This document shows positions 1 to 8,651 of a stretch of DNA of 64,000 nt, in pieces. A model generated the notes under the pieces. The model saw only the letters and a list, made by a program, of their open reading frames with translations. It was not told the origin of the DNA and ran no database searches. Origin of the DNA: Brevundimonas sp. (GTDB lineage: Bacteria; Pseudomonadota; Alphaproteobacteria; Caulobacterales; Caulobacteraceae); the NCBI GenBank assembly GCA_027531145.1, contig JAPZRF010000004.1, positions 1 through 64,000 of the forward strand. The letters run 5' to 3'. How positions within the stretch are numbered: position 1 is the first letter of the stretch; the number at the start of each line of letters is the position of its first letter. Position numbers and translations under genes: made by a program.

Positions 1-63
1 CGGAAGATACGGCTCGATCCGACCCCACTCCGCATCGCTCAGCCAGTATAGATGTCGGCCCAT
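1..63 (-). CDS. IS5-family transposase, N-terminal fragment cut by window edge
   Basis: On the minus strand an ATG at 63 opens a frame of 21 codons that runs off the window start. It begins MGRHLYWLSDAEWGRIEPYL, the typical opening of IS5-family (IS427-like) DDE transposases. A strong ribosome binding site (GGAGGT, then GATC) lies just before the ATG. Only the first residues are visible, so the catalytic residues and the integrity of the element cannot be judged. It lies 72 bp beyond the recG stop codon, in the same orientation. The family call rests on the N-terminal signature alone. Confidence 0.7.
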   Translation of the reverse strand, partial: MGRHLYWLSDAEWGRIEPYLP

Positions 64-120
64 GATCCACCTCCGATCCAAGAAGAGTGAATCACGAACA
101 AACGGCGCGAGGAATCCCCT
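64..120 (-). mobile_element. Terminal part of the IS5-type element
   Basis: Between the transposase start and recG there is a short leader ending in an AT-richer stretch (GGGGATTCCTCG read on the minus strand, 108-119) that resembles the end of an IS427-type element. The adjoining TTA or TAA could be one copy of a 3-bp target duplication. The other end lies outside the window, so the terminal inverted repeat and the duplication cannot be confirmed. The boundary is approximate. Confidence 0.4.
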
Positions 121-135
121 TATTGAGTACGAAGC

Positions 136-2226
136 CTAGTCCGCCCCCGGCCGGTCCGGCCGCCAGTCGAACAGGTGCTCGAGCACCCGGATCGCCGCGC
201 CGCGGGGGCTGGTCAGGTCGGGGTCGCGGGCGAGGATCAGCCGGGCGTCGTCGAAGGCCGCCTGCATCAGGGCGCGGTGGCGCACCGGGTCGACGAAGCG
301 ATAGGCCGGGAAGCCGCTCTGGCGCAGCCCGAGCGGGTCGCCGCCGCCGCGCAGGCGGAAGTCGGCCTCGGCGATCTCGAAACCGTCCTCGGTGCCCCGC
401 AGGATCTCCAGCCGCTCCCGCGCCGTCTCGCCCAGTCCGGCATCCTCGCCGCCATACAGCAGGGTGCAGGCGCTGGCCCGGGCTCCGCGCCCGACCCGGC
501 CCCGCAGCTGGTGCAGCTGGGCCAGGCCGAAGCGGTCGGCATGCTCGATGACCATGATGCTGGCGTTGGGCACATCGACGCCCACCTCCACCACCGTCGT
601 GGCCACCAGCAGCGGCAGCTCCCCGCGGGCAAAGGCGTCCATGACCGCAGCCCGCTCCGCCCCGGGCATCCGGCCATGTGCGAGGCCGATGGGCTGGCGG
701 AGGGCGCGAGTCAGGTCCGCGGCGCGCGCTTCAGCCGCGGCGAGGTCAAGGGCCTCGCTTTCGGCCACCAGCGGGCAGATCCAGTAGGCCTGGGCACCGC
801 GGTCGAGGGCGGCTCCGAGGCGCCGCACCACGTCGCCGATCCGGGCCTGGGGCAGGACGGCCGTGGTAACCGGGGTCCGGCCCGGCGGCTTCTCGTGGAG
901 CCGCGACACATCGAGGTCGCCGTACTGGGTCAGCTCCAGCGTGCGCGGGATCGGCGTGGCTGACATGGTCAGCAGGTGCACCCCGCCCGTGGCCAGATCT
1001 CCCTTGGCCTGCAGCCGCTGGCGCTCGCTCACGCCGAAGCGGTGCTGTTCGTCGATCACCGCGAGGCCGAGGTTGCGGAAGGTCACCGCCTCCTGGAACA
1101 AGGCGTGGGTACCGATGGCCAGGGCGGCACGGCCGTCGGCGAGGGCGGCGAGGGTGTCCCGGCGCTCGGCGGCGCTGTCCCGGCCGGTAAGCAGCACGGC
1201 CTCGACCCCGGCGGCGGCGAACATCGGGATCAGCTTCAGGGCATGCTGCCGGGCGAGGATCTCGGTAGGGGCCATCAGCGCCGCCTGGAAACCGCTGGAG
1301 ACGGCGTCGGCGAGGGCGAGGGCGGCGACCGCGGTCTTGCCCGAGCCGACGTCCCCCTGCAGCAGCCTGCCCATCTGCTCGCCCGAGGCCAGATCGGCGC
1401 GGATCTCGGCCAGGGCTCTGGATTGGGCCCCGGTCAGGGTGAAGGGCAGGGCGGCCAGCAGGGCCTCCGAGACGGTGCCCGGGACGATCCGCGGCGCGGC
1501 GGCGACCTGCCTTGAGCGCCGGCGCCGCGCCAGCGCAAGCTGGTGCGCCAGCGCCTCGTCAAATGCCAGACGCGCCCGTGCGGGGGCCTCCGGCAGCAGC
1601 TCGGCCGGCCCCGTTGGCGCGTGCAGGGCCAGCAGGGCCGCGCGCCAGTCTGGCCAGCCCTGTCTCGCCCGCCACGCCGGGTCCTGCCATTCCGGAAGTT
1701 CCGGGGCGAGGGCCAGGGCCGACTCGACCAGCCGCCGGATCTGGCGGCTGGTGAGCCCCTGGGTCTGGGGATAGACCGGCTCGACGATCGGCAATTCGTC
1801 GGCCCGCTCCAGCGGGATGATATGGTCCGGGTGCGGGATCTGCACCTCGCCGCCGAAGCGCTCGACCTTGCCGCTGACGAGACGGCGCTCGCCCGGCGGG
1901 GCCAGCCGCTCGATATGGTTGGTCGAGCCATGGAACCAGACCAGGTGGACGAAGCCGCTGTCGTCCGAGGCGCGCACCTTGATCGGCACGCCGGGCCGGC
2001 CGGGGCGGATCAGCCGGTCGATCACCACCTCGAAGATGGCCGTCTCGCCCTCGACCGCCTCGGCCGAGGTGGTGCGCCGCCGCACGATCACGCCGGTCGG
2101 GGCGAGCGCCAGCAGATCACGCACCAGGGGCCCCGCCAGCTTGTGCAGCAGGGGCGCGACCTTGGGGCCGACCCCCTTCAGGCGGTCGACCGGCGCAAAC
2201 AGGGGAAACAGAATCTCGGGCCGCAT
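136..2226 (-). CDS. recG: ATP-dependent DNA helicase RecG
   Basis: RecG drives branch migration and regression of stalled replication forks and Holliday junctions. The 696-residue protein has the family's usual length and order: an N-terminal wedge/OB region (about 1-190), helicase domain 1 with Walker A GDVGSGKT (291-298) and the DEQH box (392-395), then helicase domain 2 with the QxxGRxGR-type motif, and the C-terminal RecG tail. The ATG start is supported by the conserved opening LFAPVDRLKGVGP. It is divergent from sdhE-mfd, so two DNA-repair translocases sit close together. All motifs look intact. Confidence 0.97.
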   Translation of the reverse strand: MRPEILFPLFAPVDRLKGVGPKVAPLLHKLAGPLVRDLLALAPTGVIVRRRTTSAEAVEGETAIFEVVIDRLIRPGRPGVPIKVRASDDSGFVHLVWFHGSTNHIERLAPPGERRLVSGKVERFGGEVQIPHPDHIIPLERADELPIVEPVYPQTQGLTSRQIRRLVESALALAPELPEWQDPAWRARQGWPDWRAALLALHAPTGPAELLPEAPARARLAFDEALAHQLALARRRRSRQVAAAPRIVPGTVSEALLAALPFTLTGAQSRALAEIRADLASGEQMGRLLQGDVGSGKTAVAALALADAVSSGFQAALMAPTEILARQHALKLIPMFAAAGVEAVLLTGRDSAAERRDTLAALADGRAALAIGTHALFQEAVTFRNLGLAVIDEQHRFGVSERQRLQAKGDLATGGVHLLTMSATPIPRTLELTQYGDLDVSRLHEKPPGRTPVTTAVLPQARIGDVVRRLGAALDRGAQAYWICPLVAESEALDLAAAEARAADLTRALRQPIGLAHGRMPGAERAAVMDAFARGELPLLVATTVVEVGVDVPNASIMVIEHADRFGLAQLHQLRGRVGRGARASACTLLYGGEDAGLGETARERLEILRGTEDGFEIAEADFRLRGGGDPLGLRQSGFPAYRFVDPVRHRALMQAAFDDARLILARDPDLTSPRGAAIRVLEHLFDWRPDRPGAD

Positions 2227-2318
2227 GTCGCGCCCAGCATAGCTGGCGTACAGCCACAGGGAACGCTATGGGATCGCCCCCGTTGCAGAGCCCTGGCCGC
2301 CACGTGACCGCAGAGCCC

Positions 2319-2606
2319 ATGACCCCCAAGACGCGGCTGGACCGCATTCGCTTCCGCGCCTGGCGGCGCGGCTTCCGCGAGGCTGACATGGCTATGGGGC
2401 CGTTCGCCGACTCGGTCGGGCCAGAGCTCGGCGATGAGGAGCTCGCCGCCTTCGAGGCCCTGCTCGATATCGATGACCAGTACAGCTATGGCTGGATCAT
2501 CGGCCGCGACACCCCGCCGCCCGAGCATGACTCGCCGCTGATGGCCCGGCTGCAGGCCTATGTCCGCACCCATGTGGCGGCAGCGGTGGCCGACGGGGCC
2601 GGCTGA
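2319..2606 (+). CDS. sdhE: Succinate dehydrogenase assembly factor 2 (SdhE)
   Basis: A small protein of about 95 residues of the SdhE/Sdh5/DUF339 family, which helps attach FAD covalently to the succinate dehydrogenase flavoprotein. The family signature is seen as FRAWRRGFREADMAMGPFAD, containing the RGxxE motif that contacts SdhA. The ATG at 2319 gives the family-typical N-terminus. An upstream in-frame ATG at 2268, preceded by CAGGGAA, would add 17 residues, and a GTG lies at 2304, so the start is uncertain. Its stop codon overlaps the mfd start (TGATG), so the two are probably co-transcribed. In many alphaproteobacteria sdhE lies between recG and mfd. Confidence 0.88.
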   Translation: MTPKTRLDRIRFRAWRRGFREADMAMGPFADSVGPELGDEELAAFEALLDIDDQYSYGWIIGRDTPPPEHDSPLMARLQAYVRTHVAAAVADGAG

Positions 2607-5600
2607 TGGACGGCGGCGGACCGGTGATGGAGCGACGGGATCTCGAATTGTCCGGCCGGCCGCAGGGGCTGGACGCCCTCGCTGTGGCCGAAGTGCTGGC
2701 TGTCCGCGGCGGCCCGGCCCTGTTCATCGCCCGCGACCAAGCGCACGCCAACACCTTTGTGCAGACTTTCGGATTCTTCGCCAGCCACATTGAAGTGTTG
2801 GAATATCCCTCATGGGACTGTCTGCCCTATGATCGGCTGAGTCCGACCGTCGGCGTGTCGGCGCGGCGGATGGCGACCCTGGCCCGGCTGGCCCAGCGGG
2901 CGGACGACAAGCCCCTGCTTGTGGTGGCCACCGTGGCGGCGGCCACCCAGCGCACGCCGTCGCGGGATGTGACCAGCGGGGCAGGCTTTTCGGCGCGGAT
3001 CGGCGGCGAGCTCGATACGGCGGCGCTGGAAGCCTATTTTGCGCGTAACGGCTATGTGCGGGCCTCGACGGTGTCGGACCGCGGCGAGTATGCGGTGCGC
3101 GGCGGCGTTATCGACGTCTTCCCGCCGGGGTTCGAGGAGCCGGTGCGCCTAGACCTCTTCGGGGCGGAGCTGGAATCGATCCGCGCCTTCGATCCGGCAA
3201 CCCAGCGCTCCACGCGCCAGCTGACCGCCGTCGAGCTGACGCCGGTCTCGGAGGCCCTGCTCGACCCCGCGGCAATCAGCCGGTTCCGCACCGGCTATCT
3301 GCAGCGCTTCGGCGCGCCGGCGGACGATCCGCTCTACGCTGCCGTGAGCGAGGGAGCCCGGCGGCAGGGCTTCGAGCACTTCCTGCCGCTGCTCTACGAG
3401 CGGCTGGACACTTTGTTCAACTATATGCCGGACGATGCGCCGGTTTTCCTCGACTACCAGATCGAGAGCGCCCGCGCCGAGCGCTGGGACATGATCGCCG
3501 ACGCCTATGAGGCCCGCGCCGAGGCGTCCCGCGCCAGGGGCGGGCAAGCGTATCGGGCCCTGCCTCCGGAAGAGCTGTATCTCGACGCGGTGACCTGGCA
3601 CGGCAGCTTGGCCGGGCGGCCGGTGCGGCGGTTCTCACCCTTCGCGGCGGCGGAGGCGGCTGGTCCGACGGCCGGGCAGGCGGGGCGCAGCTTTGCCGCC
3701 GAGCGGGCCCTGGACAGCGTCAACTTGTTCGAGGCGGTGGCGCGCCACGCCGAGGCCCTGCAGGCCGAGGGGCGTCGGGTGCTGTTTGCCTCGTGGAGCG
3801 AGGGATCTTCCGAGCGTCTGGCGGCCATGCTCGGCGACCATGGGCTGGAGCCGGTCGTGGCGGTACGCGACTGGCAGGATGTGCTGGCGGCCCCGCCGGC
3901 CCTCTGCCTGCGCGCGGTCCTGCCGGTCGAGCATGGTTTCGTCGCCGAGGGTTTTGCGGTGATTTCGGAAGCCGACATGCTCGGCGACCGGCTTGCGCGG
4001 CCGCGCAAGAAGCGGCGCGCGTCGAACTTCCTGGCCGAGGCTTCGGCCCTCACGACCGGTGATCTGGTGGTGCACCTCGACCACGGGATCGGCCGCTATG
4101 AGGGCTTGCGCACCCTGGAGATCCAGGACGCCCCGCACGACTGCCTCGAAATTCTCTATGCGGGTGAAAGTAAGCTCTTCCTTCCTGTTGAAAATATTGA
4201 TCTCCTGACGCGCTACGGGGCAGATTCGGACGGTGTTCTGCTGGACCGTCTGGGCGGGGCCGGGTGGCAGGCGCGCAAAGCGAAGGCGCGCGAGCGGCTG
4301 CGGGCCATGGCCGAGGGGCTGATCGCCCTGGCGGCCCAGCGCGCCCTGCGAGAAATCGAGGCGGTGACCCCGCCGCCGGGCCTGTTCGCCGAGTTCTGCG
4401 CCCGCTTCCCCTACGAGGAGACCGAGGACCAGCTGAACGCCATCGGTGATGTGCTCGAGGATCTCGGCAAGGGCCAGCCGATGGACCGTCTGATCTGCGG
4501 CGACGTCGGCTTCGGCAAGACCGAGGTGGCGCTGCGCGCAGCCTTCGTCGTGGCCCTGTCCGGGCAGCAGGTGGCGATCGTCGCCCCGACGACCCTGCTG
4601 GCGCGCCAGCACTTCAAGACCTTCTCGGAGCGTTTCGCCGGCTGGCCGGTCAAGGTGCGCCAGTTGTCGCGCATGGTCGGGGCGAGGGAGGCCTCGGAGA
4701 CCCGCGCCGGGCTCAGGGAAGGGTCGATCGAGATCGTGGTCGGGACCCACGCCGTGCTCAGCGAGCAGGTCGGATTCCGCAATCTTGGTCTGGTGATCGT
4801 CGACGAGGAGCAGCACTTCGGGGTCAAGCACAAGGAGAAGCTCAAGACCCTGCGGGCCGACGTGCATCTGCTGACGCTTACGGCGACGCCGATCCCGCGG
4901 ACCCTGCAGATGGCGCTGACAGGCATCCGCGAGATGTCGATCATCGCCACCCCGCCAGTAGACCGTCTTGCGGTGCGCACCTACGTCCTGCCTTGGGATC
5001 CGGTTACGGTGCGCGAGGCCCTGCTTCGCGAGAAGTACCGTGGCGGTCAGGTCTACTACGTCGCGCCGCGCCTGAAGGATTTGCCGGACATCGAGCGGTT
5101 CCTGAGCGAGCAGGTCCCCGAGGTCAGCTTCGTGGTAGGCCACGGCCAGATGTCGGTGACCCAGCTCGAAGATGTGATGAGCGCCTTCTACGACGGCAAG
5201 TACGATGTGCTGGTGTCGACCACCATCGTCGAGTCGGGCCTCGACATCCCGACCGCGAACACCCTGGTGGTGCACCGGGCGGACATGTTCGGTCTGGCCC
5301 AGCTGTACCAGATCCGCGGGCGGGTCGGGCGCTCCAAGATCCGCGCCTTCGCCTATCTGACCACGCCGCCCGAGAAGCTGATGACCCTGTCGGCCGAGCG
5401 GCGCCTGCAGGTGCTGCAGTCGCTCGACAACCTCGGGGCCGGGTTCCAGCTGGCCAGCCACGACCTCGACCAGCGCGGCGGCGGCAACCTTCTGGGCGAG
5501 GAGCAGTCGGGCCATATCCGCGAGGTCGGGGTCGAGCTGTACCAGCAGATGCTTGAGGCCGCCGTCGCCGAGCTGAAGGAAAAGAGCCTCGGCGAGTTGG

Positions 5601-6064
5601 TCGACCGCGGCTGGTCTCCCAGCATCAATGTCGGGGCTGCAGTCCTGATTCCAGAGACTTATGTGCCAGACTTGAACGTCCGCCTGAGTCTTTACCGGCG
5701 CCTGTCCGACGCCGAGAACACCGACACGCGCGAGGCGTTGGCCGCAGAGCTGATTGACCGCTTCGGGCCGCTGCCGGATGAGGCGCGTCAGCTGTTACGT
5801 ATCGTCGGCATCAAGGCCAATTGTCGCGTCGCCTGCATTGAGAAGATCGATGTCGGCCCCAAGGGGGCGGTCCTGTCCCTGCGGGACAACCGCTTTCCGA
5901 ACCCGGCGGGGCTGGTCGGTTTGATCCAGAAGAACCACATCAACTGGAAGATCCGTCCGGACCATAAGATCGTGGTCAAGGGCGACTGGCCGGATGCGGA
6001 CGAGCGACTGAAGGTCGCCGAGGGGATCACCGCGGATCTGGCGCGGATTGCCTCGGCCGGCTGA
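2606..6064 (+). CDS. mfd: Transcription-repair coupling factor Mfd
   Basis: Mfd removes RNA polymerase stalled at DNA lesions and recruits UvrA. At 1152 residues it is full length. The UvrB-like N-terminal module is followed by the RNA-polymerase-interaction region (around 480-550, with the conserved LVHLDHGIGRYEG-type stretch). Next come RecG-like translocase domains with Walker A GDVGFGKT (about 631) and the DEEQH box (about 732), and finally the C-terminal TRCF domain. The ATG overlaps the sdhE stop by one base. Its stop codon directly abuts the popA stop on the other strand, with no bases between them. Confidence 0.97.
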   Translation: MDGGGPVMERRDLELSGRPQGLDALAVAEVLAVRGGPALFIARDQAHANTFVQTFGFFASHIEVLEYPSWDCLPYDRLSPTVGVSARRMATLARLAQRADDKPLLVVATVAAATQRTPSRDVTSGAGFSARIGGELDTAALEAYFARNGYVRASTVSDRGEYAVRGGVIDVFPPGFEEPVRLDLFGAELESIRAFDPATQRSTRQLTAVELTPVSEALLDPAAISRFRTGYLQRFGAPADDPLYAAVSEGARRQGFEHFLPLLYERLDTLFNYMPDDAPVFLDYQIESARAERWDMIADAYEARAEASRARGGQAYRALPPEELYLDAVTWHGSLAGRPVRRFSPFAAAEAAGPTAGQAGRSFAAERALDSVNLFEAVARHAEALQAEGRRVLFASWSEGSSERLAAMLGDHGLEPVVAVRDWQDVLAAPPALCLRAVLPVEHGFVAEGFAVISEADMLGDRLARPRKKRRASNFLAEASALTTGDLVVHLDHGIGRYEGLRTLEIQDAPHDCLEILYAGESKLFLPVENIDLLTRYGADSDGVLLDRLGGAGWQARKAKARERLRAMAEGLIALAAQRALREIEAVTPPPGLFAEFCARFPYEETEDQLNAIGDVLEDLGKGQPMDRLICGDVGFGKTEVALRAAFVVALSGQQVAIVAPTTLLARQHFKTFSERFAGWPVKVRQLSRMVGAREASETRAGLREGSIEIVVGTHAVLSEQVGFRNLGLVIVDEEQHFGVKHKEKLKTLRADVHLLTLTATPIPRTLQMALTGIREMSIIATPPVDRLAVRTYVLPWDPVTVREALLREKYRGGQVYYVAPRLKDLPDIERFLSEQVPEVSFVVGHGQMSVTQLEDVMSAFYDGKYDVLVSTTIVESGLDIPTANTLVVHRADMFGLAQLYQIRGRVGRSKIRAFAYLTTPPEKLMTLSAERRLQVLQSLDNLGAGFQLASHDLDQRGGGNLLGEEQSGHIREVGVELYQQMLEAAVAELKEKSLGELVDRGWSPSINVGAAVLIPETYVPDLNVRLSLYRRLSDAENTDTREALAAELIDRFGPLPDEARQLLRIVGIKANCRVACIEKIDVGPKGAVLSLRDNRFPNPAGLVGLIQKNHINWKIRPDHKIVVKGDWPDADERLKVAEGITADLARIASAG

Positions 6065-7369
6065 TCAGTCTGCGGCACCGAGCAGCTTCAGCTCGGCGCT
6101 GGCCCGTTCCAGCAGGCCCGCTGCCGGTTCGCCCGGCAGGAGCTCGGCGACCCCGAGGTCGAAGTTCAGCACAAACGGGGGCTGGTCCGGGCCGGCGTCG
6201 AAAGCTGTGCAGCCGATCACGGCGGCGATCCGTTCCGCGGCGATCCGCGCCTCGCCGGCCCGGGTGGCCGGGAGGGCAAGGGCGAAGACCTCCTGGGCCA
6301 GCCGGCCGGCGGTGTCCTCGGAGCGGACGAGGCGAGAGGTCATGGAGCCGATCTGCGGCAGGGCGCGGTCCAGCCAGCCGCCGGCGCGGGCACGGGTCAC
6401 CTCGTTCGAGACCGCCACGCGCAGCACGCAGACCGACACCGGCCGACGGCGGCGGCTGGCCGCCTCGACAATCCGGGACAGATGAAGGGCAAAAATCTCG
6501 CGCGTGAACAGCCCAGTCGCCGGGTCGGTCAGGTCGGACGTGCGCACCGAATCGAGCGCCCGCCGGATGGCCTGCTGCCGACGGTAGGTCTCGGCAAGTG
6601 CAAGGCCGCGGCGCGCGGTCTCCGCCTCGGGCGTTTCGGCGCTGGCGACGTCGGCGATGCCGCGCTGAAAGATCTCCGGCAGGTCGATCTCGCCGCTCTG
6701 GCGAAGGTAGAGCATGACCGGGATGTGGAACAGGCGAGTGTTCCGCTTCATCCCGGACGCGATCGACAGGGCCGGGGCGTGGTCTTCGCCGCCCCAAAGA
6801 ATCACCGCGTCGAAGGCCGCCTCGTGCAGATAGTCGAACGCCGTATAGGGCGTGGGAGCCGCAACGACCTCGGTGCCCGAATCGCGCAGGGCATTGGACA
6901 GGCCGAGGAAGCGGCGGTCGGGCGCGCCTGCGGCGAGGATGCGCATAGGGCTGGCGTCGGGGGTGATCTCCAGCTCCTGTCCACGGTTCGAGAAGGTCGC
7001 CCGCCGCAGGGTAAACTCTTCTTCGGCTACCGCAGCGCGCATCAGCTGCTCGAGCCGCAGGCCGATCTGCACGGGATGCGGCGCGCCGGTCATGTGCAAA
7101 TCGGAGCCGATGGCCGCGCCGTGTCCGAGGCTGATGACCGGCAGGCTGCGGGGGCTGGCCGCCTGACGCAGCGCTTCTACGGCGCGGGCGTCGAAGCCGC
7201 GGGCATCCATCAGCACGCCTTCCAGCGGGAGGTCGGTCAGGGCCATGGCACCGCCCTCGACCGTGCGGGCGGTCACCGTCCGCCAGCCGAGCGCGTCGAG
7301 TCCGCGTGCCAGCGCGCCAAGGCGCGCGTCATCATGACCGAGCAGCAGCAGGCGCGGTTCGCCGATCAA
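6065..7369 (-). CDS. popA: PopA-like cyclic di-GMP effector (degenerate GGDEF)
   Basis: This 434-residue protein has two receiver-like regions (about 1-120 and 140-260) and a C-terminal GGDEF-type domain (about 280-430). The catalytic GGDEF position reads AQEVF (358-362), so cyclase activity is unlikely. The inhibitory-site motif RxxD is intact as RSED (349-352), exactly five residues before it. This is the pattern of Caulobacter PopA, a PleD paralogue that binds c-di-GMP through its I-site and directs CtrA degradation by ClpXP at the cell pole. The start is taken as TTG at 7369, which follows a GGGGGG stretch; no ATG precedes the conserved region. Orthology to PopA rests on recognition of architecture and motifs. 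Confidence 0.78.
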   Translation of the reverse strand: MIGEPRLLLLGHDDARLGALARGLDALGWRTVTARTVEGGAMALTDLPLEGVLMDARGFDARAVEALRQAASPRSLPVISLGHGAAIGSDLHMTGAPHPVQIGLRLEQLMRAAVAEEEFTLRRATFSNRGQELEITPDASPMRILAAGAPDRRFLGLSNALRDSGTEVVAAPTPYTAFDYLHEAAFDAVILWGGEDHAPALSIASGMKRNTRLFHIPVMLYLRQSGEIDLPEIFQRGIADVASAETPEAETARRGLALAETYRRQQAIRRALDSVRTSDLTDPATGLFTREIFALHLSRIVEAASRRRRPVSVCVLRVAVSNEVTRARAGGWLDRALPQIGSMTSRLVRSEDTAGRLAQEVFALALPATRAGEARIAAERIAAVIGCTAFDAGPDQPPFVLNFDLGVAELLPGEPAAGLLERASAELKLLGAAD

Positions 7370-7507
7370 CCTTGAGCCCCCCAAGACGCGCAGGTGGCGC
7401 GACGAGCGACCATAGCGAGGCGGCCGGGGGCGACGCAACGCGAAGACTTCCCTCGCTCGCTCAAGGGAGTAGATTGTTGCCTCGAACAGTCCGCCCGGAG
7501 ACCGAGA

Positions 7508-8455
7508 TTGACCGCATCCTCCCCGGACCTGACCTCCATCGCCTTCTGGCTGCGCCTGTCCGGCCGGGCCTTTGCGCGTAGCTGGGGGCGGGACGTGATG
7601 CTGTACACGGGCGGTGTCGCCTTCTTTGCCCTTCTGGCGGTATTCCCGGCGATCGCCATCCTGATCGGCTTCTACAAGGTGGTGCTGTCGACCGGGCAGG
7701 CCTCGGAGCAGGTGGCGGCGCTGGCCGGGGCGATTCCCCATGCGGCGCGCGCGGTGTTCGAGAGCGAGGTGGCGCGTCTGACCACAGCCTCGGCCAGGGC
7801 CATCTCGACCCAGAGCGCCATCGCCCTGGTGATCGGTGCCTATGCCGCGCATCGGGGATTCAAGGCTTTGCTGGCCGGTCTGAATCTGATCCACGACGAG
7901 CAGGAGCCGCACGGCTTCCTCAGGTTCAACCTGCTGGCCTTCTTTGTTGCGCTTTTCGCCTTTGCCCTGTTCACGGCCGTATCGGGGGCCGTGGTGACAG
8001 CCCGGCTGGTGGCCCACGTGGGGGACACGGGCGGCGGATCCGGCGTGGGCGGCCTCGTCTCGACCCTCGGTCTCTGGCTCGGACTTATGGCTCTTTACCG
8101 ATACGCCATGAGCCACAAGGTCAAGGTCGCCTGGGTGCCTGCCATCGCCGGGGGGGCGGTGGCCACCGTGCTGTCGGCGATCTCCTCGTGGCTGTGCGCC
8201 ATCTATGTCGAGCAGATGCCGACGCTGGGCGCGACCTATGGCTCTGTCGGTGCCGTAGTCGTGCTGCTGATCTGGCTCTCGTGGAACATCAACGCTGTCT
8301 TCTACGGCGGGGCCTTTGCCACCGAGATGGAGACCATCTGGCGCGCGCGTCGGATCGCACCGGATTCAGCAGAGAGCGTGGGGGGCGAGGCGAACGCGTC
8401 CGCCGCTGACGTGGTCAGTCTCCAGGCCCGCCGGGCGTCTCGACGCGGATCGTAA
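7508..8455 (+). CDS. YihY/BrkB (RNase BN-like) inner-membrane protein
   Basis: About 315 residues with roughly six hydrophobic segments and the YihY/virulence-factor-BrkB family pattern: an N-terminal DVMLYTGGVAFFALLAVFPA segment, ARLTTASARAIST, and a C-terminal GSVGAVVVLLIWLSWNINAV stretch. Despite the historical name, the family is not a proven RNase BN and its molecular role is unknown. The start is taken as TTG at 7508, because GGAG ends seven bases before it and the frame upstream lacks family similarity. The 3' end overlaps tusA on the opposite strand by 41 bp. It is divergent from popA. Confidence 0.85.
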   Translation: MTASSPDLTSIAFWLRLSGRAFARSWGRDVMLYTGGVAFFALLAVFPAIAILIGFYKVVLSTGQASEQVAALAGAIPHAARAVFESEVARLTTASARAISTQSAIALVIGAYAAHRGFKALLAGLNLIHDEQEPHGFLRFNLLAFFVALFAFALFTAVSGAVVTARLVAHVGDTGGGSGVGGLVSTLGLWLGLMALYRYAMSHKVKVAWVPAIAGGAVATVLSAISSWLCAIYVEQMPTLGATYGSVGAVVVLLIWLSWNINAVFYGGAFATEMETIWRARRIAPDSAESVGGEANASAADVVSLQARRASRRGS

Positions 8456-8651
8456 GCACCCCGTCAGCCTCGGCGATCTCCAGCATCCTCCCGCCGGTCT
8501 CGCAGAGCAGATGCGGCACGTCGATCCGCGCCAACGGATCGGTGGCCAGGAGGGTCAGGACCTCGCCGGGATCGGCCTCCGCCAGGGCTCGCCGGAGCCG
8601 CAGCGAGGGCACCGGACAGCGGTGGCCTCGCACATCGATGATCCGACTCAA
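8415..8651 (-). CDS. tusA: TusA-family sulfurtransferase
   Basis: A 78-residue protein with the small TusA/SirA/YedF fold. The hallmark CPxP motif is present near the N-terminus (VRGHRCPVPSLRLRRAL), and its cysteine would carry the persulfide. TusA proteins relay sulfur for tRNA thiolation, molybdopterin synthesis or other sulfur chemistry, and the precise pathway cannot be read here. Its ATG overlaps the pncC stop by 4 bp, indicating translational coupling. The 3' end overlaps the BrkB-family gene by 41 bp. Confidence 0.87.
   Translation of the reverse strand: MSRIIDVRGHRCPVPSLRLRRALAEADPGEVLTLLATDPLARIDVPHLLCETGGRMLEIAEADGVLTIRVETPGGPGD

Noticed and set aside
175..963. Long open frame on the plus strand inside recG
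   Set aside because: GC-rich genes keep antisense frames open. The translation is low in complexity and unlike any family, while recG on the other strand is complete and motif-rich.
3635..5515. 626-codon open frame antisense to mfd
   Set aside because: It is the codon shadow of mfd; the product is rich in Arg, Gln and His without recognisable motifs or a plausible start region.
7370..8116. N-terminal extension of the popA frame across the BrkB-like gene
   Set aside because: The extra 249 codons are the antisense shadow of the membrane protein gene; the receiver-like fold begins at the TTG proposed at 7369.
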